64,000 nucleotides of DNA from Tolypothrix tenuis PCC 7101 (GTDB lineage: Bacteria; Cyanobacteriota; Cyanobacteriia; Cyanobacteriales; Nostocaceae): assembly GCF_002368295.1 (NCBI RefSeq), contig NZ_AP018248.1:4558500-4622499 (forward strand). The letters run 5' to 3'. Positions 1-8,187 of the stretch are shown here, piece after piece; positions within the stretch are counted from its first letter, which is position 1; the number at the start of each line of letters is the position of its first letter. The notes beneath the pieces are model-generated. The model searched no databases. It had not been told where the DNA came from and worked only from the letters and a program-made list of their open reading frames with translations. The position numbers and the translations under genes are program-made.

Positions 1-562
1 GTCTGCCAACTTCTAAATGTTCTTTTCCTTTAGGGGTTAGGTTTTCAAATTCTAGCAGAGCTAAACAACAATTAATACTACTTAATTGTCCTGCTATATC
101 ATGGATAATACAGTGAATTAATACTTCTTTTTTTTGATTATCTTTTAATAATTGTTGGTGAACTAATTGATTTTCTCGAGCTTTTTGAATAATAGATTGT
201 TTTTCGTAAAAAGAATTATCCAGTAATTCAATTAATATAATTTTTCGGTTATTTAAGCAAATTGCTGAGGCTTCAAAATGATATTCTTTACCAGATAGGG
301 CGCGGTCTGTCCAGAAACCAGAAGTTAGCTTAGTCGTGCTATTATTTTGCCAAAATTCTTCAGCATCAATCAAAAAATTTTCTAAAAAGGGAAACTGTTC
401 TTCTGGGATTAATACTTCCATCCCTGATGTAATTCTGGGATGGCAAAAATGCCGTAACCAATTGGGTACTGTCCCAGTAACTTTAAATGTACCGAAATTA
501 ATTCGCTCTAACACTAAAATATTTAAGGCTGCAAATAAGTCTGCTGTGATAGAGTCATTCAT
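1..562 (-). CDS. PAS-type sensor histidine kinase, C-terminus cut by window edge
   Basis: The frame is open from an ATG at 562 to the window edge (187 codons seen). Residues 1-115 look like a PAS fold with the stretch GKEYHFEASAICL. Residues 120-150 are a helical linker, and IIHDIAGQL carries the likely phosphoacceptor His154, so this is the start of a HisKA-type dimerisation domain. The ATP-binding domain would lie outside the window. It is the last visible gene of the leftward GTPase unit and starts 19 nt after the previous stop, so co-transcription is likely. The signal sensed is unknown. I am confident of a signalling kinase, less so of the exact kinase subclass. Confidence 0.7.
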   Translation of the reverse strand, partial: MNDSITADLFAALNILVLERINFGTFKVTGTVPNWLRHFCHPRITSGMEVLIPEEQFPFLENFLIDAEEFWQNNSTTKLTSGFWTDRALSGKEYHFEASAICLNNRKIILIELLDNSFYEKQSIIQKARENQLVHQQLLKDNQKKEVLIHCIIHDIAGQLSSINCCLALLEFENLTPKGKEHLEVGR

Positions 563-581
563 GATTTTATGCCGCCATAAA

Positions 582-998
582 TTAATTTTGATTTGATTCT
601 TGCTGGAAAATTTTTATTAATTTTTCTTGTAATAAGCTGAATTCATTGGCTTGCTGTTGCACGAGTGATTTATGACTTTCATCGCGAGTAGCATCTAACA
701 TTAATACCCAATCACCTTCCTCAGAGGGGAAGAGATGGACATCTGCACAGATACCATATTCAGTTTTCATACGGGGGAGAAATAAAGGGAAATCATCTAA
801 TGGCAGTAGCCCTTCCAGAAAAAACACCTGTTCTGTAATATACTCACCTGCTTGCAGGTTGCTAACTCCATATACTGCCAATTTTCCCCCCCACGCAGAC
901 AAGCAACCATCTTTTTTAACTAATAGATAAGCAAGAGAGAGTTCTTCAATAATAAAAGTCAGAAGATAAGCAATCACAGGCGTGGGGATATCTAACAT
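582..998 (-). CDS. small unknown protein between GTPase and histidine kinase (possible PAS-like fold)
   Basis: 138 residues; the ATG directly abuts the GTPase stop codon (TAAATG), so translation is probably coupled. I do not recognise a named family. The pattern of short hydrophobic strands, with FLEGLLPL, ADVHLFPS and GDWVLMLDAT, resembles a PAS-like sensor module followed by a C-terminal helix (residues ~112-138). There are no catalytic motifs, signal peptide or membrane helix. Lying between a Rab-like GTPase and a PAS-histidine kinase, it may be an adaptor or effector of the GTPase; this is inference from position only. Confidence 0.6.
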   Translation of the reverse strand: MLDIPTPVIAYLLTFIIEELSLAYLLVKKDGCLSAWGGKLAVYGVSNLQAGEYITEQVFFLEGLLPLDDFPLFLPRMKTEYGICADVHLFPSEEGDWVLMLDATRDESHKSLVQQQANEFSLLQEKLIKIFQQESNQN

Positions 999-1496
999 TT
1001 ATTCATCCATTATTTTTTGAGCAAGAGTTTGAAAAACTTCTGCTACACCCAAACCATTTTTAGCACTTGTTTTTATAACAGTCCAACCTTTTAGCTGCAC
1101 TGCATCGATTTCTACAGGGTCTATTTCCCATTCATCTGTTAAATCCCATTTGTTAAGTATCATAATAAAGGGAACATTACCAATTGTCTCTTCTACTCTT
1201 GTTTGCAATTCAAATGCTTTTTCTAAAGTATTTCTTCTGGTACCATCGACTACTAATAAATAACCCGATGAACCCCGTAGATATGACATTCTTACTTTTT
1301 GAAATTCATCTTCTCCATAAAGATCCCAAAGTATCAAATTAATAGTTTTATCTTGAATATTTATTGTTTTTTTATCAATTTTTACTCCTACAGTAGTATG
1401 GTATTTTTCTGAAAAAATACTACTTACAAACCTAGATACTAAACTAGTCTTACCTGTGGCAAATGCACCAACCATACAAATCTTTTTCTGGAGCAT
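999..1496 (-). CDS. Rab/Ras-like small GTPase
   Basis: A 165-residue protein that is one complete small G domain. G1 is GAFATGKT (residues 10-17), a switch I Thr lies around 34-35, G3 is WDLYGE (57-62), G4 is NKWD (115-118) and G5 is TSAK (143-146). The length is that of a stand-alone Ras-superfamily GTPase with no lipidation tail. Compared with the usual DTAGQ of Ras/Rab, the switch II segment reads DLYGE, so the residue matching Ras Gln61 is Glu62. It sits between an OmpA-type protein and a small unknown protein in a tight leftward unit. Prokaryotic Ras-like GTPases usually act in polarity or membrane-linked signalling; the role here is inferred. Confidence 0.85.
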   Translation of the reverse strand: MLQKKICMVGAFATGKTSLVSRFVSSIFSEKYHTTVGVKIDKKTINIQDKTINLILWDLYGEDEFQKVRMSYLRGSSGYLLVVDGTRRNTLEKAFELQTRVEETIGNVPFIMILNKWDLTDEWEIDPVEIDAVQLKGWTVIKTSAKNGLGVAEVFQTLAQKIMDE

Positions 1497-1498
1497 AA

Positions 1499-3412
1499 TT
1501 ATTGAGGTTGCTTCAGCTGAGAGGTGTCGGTTATCAATACTCTGAAGGTAACTCTCCGGTTATCTGCAGGTGCTAATTCTGGTTGTGAAGAGAGAGCAGT
1601 ATCACCTAAACCTTCAGTTTTCAATTTGCTAGAATTGATACCTTGGGCAGTTAGTTCGGCAAGAATTTTATTAGCCCGGGCTTGGCTAAGTAAATTATTA
1701 ATTTGTTCTGTACCCGTGGTACTTGTGTGTCCAGAAATTTGCAAACTCACGTTTTTATTGAGAGATTGAGCAATATCTAAAAGTTGATTAATTTTGATTG
1801 CTAAATTGGGAAGTTTATTCACTTCACCTGCAATCAACTCAGTTGTACCTTCAGAAAAAAAGAGCATTTCTTGTTCTATTTGCTGTTTATATGACTCTAG
1901 TTGAATCAGGGCAATGTCCTGAAGATTGTTGTCATTGAATTGAGTGACACCGGGAATAAAACGCCATAAATTTCTGGATTGGGAAATCCATTGGCGGGGT
2001 GCTGCACCACTTGCATTAAGAATGCCATTTTCGTCAACTTTTAGGGTGACGGTTTTTGGTGGTTGCAGCAATTTCTCAGATCTAAGGGTAATTAATTGCG
2101 GGTCTAATGATATGTAAGGTTGCCACTGACCAATTACGCTTTTTGGATTGATATTTGCTAGCTGTATCAGTTTTTTAGGATCTACAGCTAAGGGATCGCG
2201 CATTCCGGAAATAAAATGTTTTCCCTGACGCTGTTCTGTATTGACTACAACGATTCCTGGTTGGGACTCCAGCTTTTGGATATAGGAATACCAGCGAAAT
2301 TGCTCTCGGATTGTTAAAAAGCCCCAAACACTGCAAGCGATCGCAATCGTACCTAAAAAGCCCCAAGCATAAATATAATTTTTTTTCGGTGGTGATTTAT
2401 AGCCTTCAGCTAGACAAGCTTCTAAATAAGGTTTACTGGTAATAAATGGCTCTGTATCCCCTACGAAATTATTCATTTCGCTGCTTAATCGCAGATGGAT
2501 TTTTTCGAGGGCATCTTTGAGGGTTAACCTTAATTCTTGGGGGGGTTTCCCCCGAATAATTGCAGCTAGTACTGCTTGCGGCCCTTCTTCAATCCAAATG
2601 GTGAGTTCGCCAAACTGCAAAGATTGCAGTCCATCTTCTGTGCCTATACTGAAAGAATCTCTAACAAAATCCTGAATAGCTGTCAACATTGCAGAAACTA
2701 AATCAGGATCTTGAGTGGTTACCTGGGGTGCTATCAGGTGTTGCAACAATAATCCAGTATTTCTATGAATTAAAAATACTTGTTCTACTCGATAAACCAG
2801 TGTGCGGAGAAGAATTATTTCCGCGAATGATTTCCCGGTCTTTTTTGCTTCTAGTCGCCACTGCAAACTTTGCGGTGACAAGCTATGTTCTAAAGTTTGA
2901 TTTAAAGATTGCAGCATCTCTTCCAAAGCTGTGGAAATCGCTTTGCGAGTTGCTGGGCCAATAATCGGAAAAAAGGTTTCAGAAAGTCTATTTTGGTCTT
3001 GTTGAATTGAGTTTTGGAGTGCTGTTTCTACAGTAGTAACTATGGCTTCACCTAGTTGTTTATCCTGCTTGGAACGCAACACCACAGCTTCTGGTAACAG
3101 ACGACTAATATCTTCTGCTTGAATTTGCGGGTTCTCTAATCGCTCATATAGTTTATTTAGCGCAGTTGGCTCAACACCAAGAAGCAAACTGCGAAGAATA
3201 TTTAATTCATCATTGTTTTGTACATGATGATTGCTTCCAGGTGAGTTAATAGCAACAGACTGAGCAGAAGAGTTAGAAGAAGCATTGTCAGAACTAGATG
3301 ATTGGGTTTCTCTTAGAGCAACAGCAGGGTTAATAGCTATACTAATTTGCTTACCATTACTCAAAGATTTCAGGGACTCTTTAGCGATTTCATCCGTAGA
3401 TTTATTACTCAT
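1499..3412 (-). CDS. OmpA-family membrane protein with large cytoplasmic N-terminal region
   Basis: About 637 residues. The N-terminal ~340 residues are soluble and helical with no signal peptide. One transmembrane helix follows at ~344-367 (YAWGFLGTIAIACSVWGFL), and the C-terminal ~100 residues are an OmpA/MotB-like peptidoglycan-binding domain (LQISGHTS, SQARA, NRRVTF). The topology is therefore N-in with the OmpA domain in the periplasm, as in MotB-like proteins. The ATG at 3412 is preferred over one 27 nt upstream because AGGA lies 10 nt ahead of it. The gene ends two bases before the GTPase start. It may tether the GTPase system to the cell wall; this is inference. Confidence 0.8.
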   Translation of the reverse strand: MSNKSTDEIAKESLKSLSNGKQISIAINPAVALRETQSSSSDNASSNSSAQSVAINSPGSNHHVQNNDELNILRSLLLGVEPTALNKLYERLENPQIQAEDISRLLPEAVVLRSKQDKQLGEAIVTTVETALQNSIQQDQNRLSETFFPIIGPATRKAISTALEEMLQSLNQTLEHSLSPQSLQWRLEAKKTGKSFAEIILLRTLVYRVEQVFLIHRNTGLLLQHLIAPQVTTQDPDLVSAMLTAIQDFVRDSFSIGTEDGLQSLQFGELTIWIEEGPQAVLAAIIRGKPPQELRLTLKDALEKIHLRLSSEMNNFVGDTEPFITSKPYLEACLAEGYKSPPKKNYIYAWGFLGTIAIACSVWGFLTIREQFRWYSYIQKLESQPGIVVVNTEQRQGKHFISGMRDPLAVDPKKLIQLANINPKSVIGQWQPYISLDPQLITLRSEKLLQPPKTVTLKVDENGILNASGAAPRQWISQSRNLWRFIPGVTQFNDNNLQDIALIQLESYKQQIEQEMLFFSEGTTELIAGEVNKLPNLAIKINQLLDIAQSLNKNVSLQISGHTSTTGTEQINNLLSQARANKILAELTAQGINSSKLKTEGLGDTALSSQPELAPADNRRVTFRVLITDTSQLKQPQ

Positions 3413-3602
3413 TGCTAAAATTTCCTGATATATATGCAATAGTAATTTTAAGCGCGTTTAATTGTGGCGATTTAACTGTTGTAATGCTTGCCATAAAGCA
3501 GTTTCGACCGTTTAAATTTTCAATTTATAAATTTACGTGCTGTAGCACAAATTGAGGATATAATCAGGATATAGGTATATTATCGGTAGCTGGCGAATTT
3601 AA

Positions 3603-4211
3603 TTAAGACTTAATATCAGAGTTTAACCTCACGGCTAGTTCTGTAAACAAAGATGCGAGTTTGGAACGGTCTGCTTTATCTCTCCGTAGTTCTTGAGATT
3701 CTCTTTCTAACAAAGTCAGGATTTCCTGATACTTCTGCCGGATATCATCTTGTAAGCTATTGGCTTGGTTGAGAATTTGTTCGCGGAGTTCTCTTTGGCT
3801 ATTACTAGTTTGTTCGTCCAATTGGGCAAACTTTTTTTCTAAATTAATGGTGAGATTTTTCTGTTCTTCTGCAAGCGCTTTGGCTCCTGCATCTCTGTCT
3901 ATTTGCTCATTTTTTAAGCGCTCTGTTAAGGAATCAACCTCTTTTTTAATATATAATTCTAAGTAATCTAGGCGTTTTTTGGTTTCATCTCGGACATTAT
4001 TCAATTCTTTAACCAGACGGTCTTCTAAACGGGCAAATCTTTTTTCAACTTCTCTTACCTGGTTACCAAAAAGAATATCCCTAACTCTATCTAAGCTGTT
4101 AAGTTCGGCGAGGTTTGTCCCATTTGATTGTAGTTTATTGATGTCCGAAATTGACCCCCCTTGCCCTGGCTCTCTGGAATTACTATTGGTATATTCTTCC
4201 GGCGGGTTCAT
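3603..4211 (-). CDS. coiled-coil protein heading the GTPase/OmpA unit
   Basis: 202 residues. After a flexible polar N-terminus (~1-40), the rest is almost continuous heptad-like charged helix rich in Glu, Lys, Arg and Gln with no Gly or Pro breaks, which predicts a long coiled coil. There is no signal peptide, membrane helix or catalytic motif. It is the first gene of the leftward unit, followed after ~190 bp by the OmpA-type protein. In similar bacterial GTPase clusters such proteins act as scaffolds; that role is inferred from position and composition. A promoter probably lies in the 4212-4651 spacer. Confidence 0.7.
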   Translation of the reverse strand: MNPPEEYTNSNSREPGQGGSISDINKLQSNGTNLAELNSLDRVRDILFGNQVREVEKRFARLEDRLVKELNNVRDETKKRLDYLELYIKKEVDSLTERLKNEQIDRDAGAKALAEEQKNLTINLEKKFAQLDEQTSNSQRELREQILNQANSLQDDIRQKYQEILTLLERESQELRRDKADRSKLASLFTELAVRLNSDIKS

Positions 4212-4651
4212 GGTTTTAATCCTTTTTGAACTTAGAATTAATTCGGCTTTATAGTTGTTGTACCAGATCTAGTACCCCAAATATCTCTATGTTGGGTAGA
4301 ATCTTTGAATACAATCGGCAAAAGCATCTATCCCCAGATATAAAGTTATCTGAAGTAGAGGTTGTGATTGAGAGTAAATCTTACCCCCATCAAAGGATAC
4401 CATTACTGAATCAGGGGTAATACCCTACAGACTCCGATGTGATGAGCGGTAAGAGAATGCAGAGTAGGTGATGATTACTGGGAATAAGCTTGCGATCGCA
4501 AGTGATCATAGAAACAGATATTGATGATCGCAGAAAGCAAAGAAAAAATTAAATATTTAACTTCATTCAGTTGTCAGGTAGGCACTAGTAATGAATACAG
4601 CGTCAGTTTTGTCATACTTGAGCATGGGTGCTTGACTTACTCCACACTGTA
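4212..4651. other. 440-bp spacer between divergent-in-origin units, no supported gene
   Basis: Between the start of the coiled-coil gene and the end of the SLC13-like transporter gene. A 64-codon plus-strand frame at 4226-4420 has no recognisable product or ribosome site. A GCGATCGC (HIP1) octamer inside the palindrome CTTGCGATCGCAAG lies near 4490. The promoter of the coiled-coil/GTPase unit is expected here, but I could not pick it with confidence. Confidence 0.4.
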
Positions 4652-5989
4652 CTAGAGTAAAAAGCGAAACAACACATACAAAGCCGAAGCTACTAGTTGT
4701 AGTAGCATTACGGGAATCCCATAGTGTAGAAAAGTTTTAAAAGAGATTCGCCTTCCATGCTGCTCAGAAATACCCGCAGCGACGATATTAGAAGATGCTC
4801 CCACTAGTGTGCCATTACCTCCCAATGTTGCACCAAACATCATGGCGTAAAACAGTGGTAAGACTTCTGGGGGAAATTGTCCTTGGAAGTCGGCTGCTAA
4901 AACTGCGGCTGGTGCTAATCCGACGTTGACGAGATATTGTTTCAGCAAAGGTACCATCGCTACCACTAACGGAATATTAGGCACAATGCTAGATAATATA
5001 CCTACAAAAAATACTAAAGCGAGCGAACCTAAGACAATATTTTTTCCTAAGACTATTGCTAATATTCCTGATAAACCATTAATTACCCCAGTTTTTTCTA
5101 AACCACCAATTAGCACAAAGATACTCATGAAGAAGATTAATGTGCTCCAGTCTACATCTCGTAATATGTTGTGAACTGAATCGATTTTACTTTGGTGAGA
5201 TAGCAGTAAAGCTAAAGCTGCTCCTAATAAAGCAACAGCAGCAGGGGAAATAGGAACAGGTAGAGATTCGCCAATAACAAAAAATAACAGGACAAAAGCA
5301 ATAATTAATGTACCCACAGCGAGAACTCGTGGATGATTAATTTCTGGATGTGGTAGTTGTTCAAGATTTTCTAATTTTGTCCGCCAAATTTTGCGAAATA
5401 AAAATGGTAATGTAGCTGTTACTGCGGCAACGGCAATAACTCCACCTAAACTTAAGCGCAATAAATAATCTGTAAAACTAATATTAATGGCATCACCAAC
5501 AATAAATGTCGCTGGATCGCCTACAAGTGTCAGTAGTCCAGCACTGTTAGCAACAAATACCATTAAAATCAATAAAGGTACAAAATTTATGCCTATTTCT
5601 TGCGCCATAGGTGGGATTAAAGGCGCTAGTAACATTACTGTTGTGGCATTGGGTAAAACGGCACAAATAGGGGTAGTAATCCCCACAATTCCTAGTAAGA
5701 GACGCTTACCATCACCTTTAGCCAATAACACCATTTGTGTCGCTAAGTAATCAAATATTTTGGTAGGCTCAAATGCTCTTACTAGTACCATCACACCGAA
5801 GAATAAACCTAGTGTGCCATGACTATTACCGATGTAACCAACAGCTTCTTTTAAAGTCATGACGTTGGTAAAAACTAGTAATAATGCTCCTAAAAATGCA
5901 GCAATGGTGAGATGTACCCATTCTGTCATGATTAAGACAATGACAGTGATAAAAGTAATGATGCTGAGGATTGCTTGCCAATTTTCCAC
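4652..5989 (-). CDS. SLC13/ArsB-NhaD superfamily ion transporter
   Basis: 445 residues, almost entirely hydrophobic, with about 11-12 membrane helices. The two re-entrant segments of the ion-transporter superfamily are visible: LPNATTVMLLAP near residue 115 and NGTLVGASSNIVAAG near 395. This fold includes citrate, arsenite and Na+/H+ (NhaD) carriers, and substrate cannot be fixed from sequence. The start is GTG, supported by a GGAGAGGG ribosome site just upstream. It lies downstream of the UspA-like gene but is separated from it by a strong terminator, so it may have its own promoter. Its neighbours suggest a role in ion or osmotic homeostasis (inference). Confidence 0.8.
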   Translation of the reverse strand: MENWQAILSIITFITVIVLIMTEWVHLTIAAFLGALLLVFTNVMTLKEAVGYIGNSHGTLGLFFGVMVLVRAFEPTKIFDYLATQMVLLAKGDGKRLLLGIVGITTPICAVLPNATTVMLLAPLIPPMAQEIGINFVPLLILMVFVANSAGLLTLVGDPATFIVGDAINISFTDYLLRLSLGGVIAVAAVTATLPFLFRKIWRTKLENLEQLPHPEINHPRVLAVGTLIIAFVLLFFVIGESLPVPISPAAVALLGAALALLLSHQSKIDSVHNILRDVDWSTLIFFMSIFVLIGGLEKTGVINGLSGILAIVLGKNIVLGSLALVFFVGILSSIVPNIPLVVAMVPLLKQYLVNVGLAPAAVLAADFQGQFPPEVLPLFYAMMFGATLGGNGTLVGASSNIVAAGISEQHGRRISFKTFLHYGIPVMLLQLVASALYVLFRFLL

Positions 5990-6027
5990 GCTTTCCCTCT
6001 CCTAGTCTAATTATTTGCATAATAATG

Positions 6028-6058
6028 AAAAAAGCCACCTAAGTATAGGTGGCTTTTT
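6028..6058 (-). terminator. intrinsic terminator after the UspA-like gene
   Basis: Arms AAAAGCCACCTA and TAGGTGGCTTTT (6030-6041 and 6046-6057) pair perfectly around a 4-nt loop. Read leftward, the stem is followed by six T. It also has T residues on the plus strand, so it may work in both directions. It separates the Usp gene from the SLC13-like transporter gene. Confidence 0.85.
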
Positions 6059-6230
6059 CAGCTAGCATTCCTTACTTGATTTGTGAATTACTCCCAAAGG
6101 CGGGGAACACAATAAATAGAAAAGGGAACGAAAAAGAAGCGATTAGACGTAATGTGGAGTTTTCAGAAATCAAATCGGAATGTAAGACATCTTAATTAAA
6201 TGAAGAGAAACTGAACTCTATAGTCTTGGT

Positions 6231-6890
6231 TTATTCTTCAATACCGCTGGGGATACCCAAAACAGCACAGGGGAAATCGGAACCTAGTGCGCGAATAATA
6301 GGATGCTCAATAGATCTACAACCGATAAATAGAATATCAGCAGTTTCTAATTCCACAACTTTTTTGAGTTCTGTAGCAATTGAACCAAACCGCAAATGCG
6401 ATTTAAAGGAACCTTGCCATTCCTCTGCTAAACTACGTGCTTGCCATAAAATTTGGTCTGCTTGTTGGATCACAGCTAAGGATTTTTCTTGTAAATTTGG
6501 TGCAATAACTGTTAGTTTTGGTTGAGTTAAAACGGGTGTGACGGATTTAGATACATTGCTTGTAGGACACTCTAAAGGAGTGAGATTTCTACTAAAGCTA
6601 GAGATATCTGTATACTGACTCTTTTGTTTGTCTGCTACCACATAGACAGCTTGAACTGTGACTTGGGTGTTTGTAGCCAAGCGCGTTTGATGAGCAATCC
6701 AAAAGGCAATATCTAATGCAGTATGACTTTTGGGAGATGCATCATAAGCGACAATTAAGTTGACTGGTTTTGTAGTAGAACCTTGTATAGAAGAGTTTTT
6801 TTCAGGTTCTGGTAACAACACCATTTGTTCAATTAAGTCGTCTCGACCTATAGTGCTTTGTAGGCGCACTAACATTGGCTTGATTTTCAC
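6231..6890 (-). CDS. universal stress protein (UspA-like)
   Basis: 219 residues. The core starts at ~41 with VNLIVAYDASPKSHTALDIA, the classic Usp beta1-alpha1 with the ATP-site Asp. It ends with ADILFIGCRSIEHPIIRALGS, matching the G-x2-G-x9-G-S/T nucleotide loop in weakened form (first position Gly, final Gly-Ser kept). A ~60-residue insert (~85-145) makes it longer than the usual 140-160. Usp proteins bind ATP or AMP, and some regulate transporters. Its leader carries a c-di-AMP-type riboswitch (7084-7200) and its end has a strong terminator, so it may be the only gene directly behind that switch, unless read-through reaches the ion transporter. Confidence 0.8.
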   Translation of the reverse strand: MKIKPMLVRLQSTIGRDDLIEQMVLLPEPEKNSSIQGSTTKPVNLIVAYDASPKSHTALDIAFWIAHQTRLATNTQVTVQAVYVVADKQKSQYTDISSFSRNLTPLECPTSNVSKSVTPVLTQPKLTVIAPNLQEKSLAVIQQADQILWQARSLAEEWQGSFKSHLRFGSIATELKKVVELETADILFIGCRSIEHPIIRALGSDFPCAVLGIPSGIEE

Positions 6891-7055
6891 AGCTTAACTT
6901 CTCTCCCATAAAACAAATTACTAATGAGAAGCAGGGTAACCAACTTTGTCTTTTATCATTTGTCCTATGTCATTTGTTTAGATCCATCACCAATGACTAG
7001 TAACTAATGACTAATAAGTAAAATCGGTAAAAGAAACCCCAATAACAACTGGTCT

Positions 7056-7074
7056 AAAAGCCAAAGTTCTTGGC
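7056..7074 (-). terminator. possible expression-platform hairpin of the Usp-gene riboswitch
   Basis: Read leftward, GCCAA and TTGGC pair around GAACT and are followed by TTTT, ten bases after the aptamer's 3' side. The stem is short, so this is a weak terminator candidate. Its position directly after the aptamer fits an expression platform. Confidence 0.4.
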
Positions 7075-7083
7075 GGTTCCTTC

Positions 7084-7200
7084 CACTGCCGACGGAGTTA
7101 GCTGACGGGCTAAGACTGGAAGGTGTCTCTCATAAAGATTAGCCCCAAACATTGGTTCCTCCGCTTCAAATCCAAAAGATGACGAATTTGAATTAGGCTA
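7084..7200 (-). promoter_or_regulatory. c-di-AMP (ydaO-yuaA class) riboswitch before the UspA-like gene
   Basis: The transcript strand carries the hallmark blocks in order. GCCTAA opens P1 (7193-7198), then comes a hairpin with TTCAAAT/ATTTGAA arms. GCGGAGGAACCAA (7152-7164) follows, then GGGGCTAATC, a variable stem, CCCGTCAGCTAACT (7096-7109), and CGGC closing P1. These match the ydaO-yuaA consensus that I know from Bacillus and Thermoanaerobacter examples. It begins 26 nt after the stop codon of the ABC ATPase gene, leaving little room for a separate promoter, so it may sit inside one long transcript. Confidence 0.88.
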
Positions 7201-7226
7201 CCCACTATTAAGAATGATAATCTAAT

Positions 7227-8069
7227 TTATTCGTCTTGGCTAAAATAACGGTCAAGAAAATTCAGGGCGTGGTTACGAAGTTCAAAATATTCTTTTGAGT
7301 TTCGCATGGCAGAGCGATCGCGTGGATGGGAAAAAGGCACCTCTAATATTTCTCCGATTGTCGCAGCCGGGCCATTAGTCATTAATACGATGCGATCTGA
7401 CATATAAATTGCCTCATCAACATCGTGAGTAATCATCATTACGGCTTGGCGATGATTTTCCCAAATATCCAATACTTGCCGCTGCAATTTACCTCTAGTT
7501 AACGCATCTAAGGCACCAAAAGGCTCATCCATCAGCAACATTTTTGGGCGAATTGCTAAAGCTCTAGCAATACCCACACGCTGTTTCATTCCTCCTGAAA
7601 TTTCATCAGGATATTTATCAGCTGCAGCTGTTAAGTTTACCATTGCTAAGTGTTCATTCACAATGCTAATTTTCTCAGCACGGGTGGCATTTTTTAGCAC
7701 TTCATCTACTGCTAAACGGATATTTTCTCGCACTGTTAACCAAGGTAAAAGCGAATAATTTTGAAATACCATCATCCTTTCTGCCCCTGGCTGACGGATT
7801 TCTTTACCATCTAGCCTTACTGAGCCGGAAGTAGCTTTTTCTAATCCCGCTACAATTTTTAACAATGTAGATTTTCCACAACCAGAGTGACCAATTACAG
7901 AAATATATTCATCTTCACCAATCGAAAGATTAACACCATCTAAAACGACAAAATTTCCTTTATCTGGTGTGGGATAGGACTTGACTAAATTCTCAATTTC
8001 TAGGAAACCATTGCGGGGCATAACTTCGTTATGAGTATTGATAGGTACTGAGGTAGATTTCATGCTCAA
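7227..8069 (-). CDS. NitT/TauT-family ABC transporter ATP-binding protein
   Basis: 280 residues. Walker A is GHSGCGKST (60-68), the signature is ISGGMKQR, Walker B is MLLMDEPFG and the D-loop is ALDALT, followed by the switch His in MMITHDVDE. The C-terminus EVPFSHPRDR is characteristic of NrtD/CmpD-type ATPases of nitrate, bicarbonate or cyanate transporters. It forms an operon with the lipoprotein and permease genes upstream. Like NrtD, it lacks the extra C-terminal substrate domain found in NrtC. The substrate cannot be assigned. The start may instead be Met17; the first ATG is kept. Confidence 0.9.
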   Translation of the reverse strand: MSMKSTSVPINTHNEVMPRNGFLEIENLVKSYPTPDKGNFVVLDGVNLSIGEDEYISVIGHSGCGKSTLLKIVAGLEKATSGSVRLDGKEIRQPGAERMMVFQNYSLLPWLTVRENIRLAVDEVLKNATRAEKISIVNEHLAMVNLTAAADKYPDEISGGMKQRVGIARALAIRPKMLLMDEPFGALDALTRGKLQRQVLDIWENHRQAVMMITHDVDEAIYMSDRIVLMTNGPAATIGEILEVPFSHPRDRSAMRNSKEYFELRNHALNFLDRYFSQDE

Positions 8070-8187
8070 ATGCTCCGGAAAATATTTAGTCGTGAGTCAA
8101 TATTGCTACTTGGAAATAGGGAACAGAGAAGAGGTGAAGAAGTATTTTGATTTTTTATTTACCTATTTGATGAACAATACTGAGAAA

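Noticed and set aside
4226..4420. 64-codon plus-strand frame in the 4.2-4.65 kb spacer
   Set aside because: Starts inside the 5' region of the coiled-coil gene's leader, no ribosome site, no similarity recalled.
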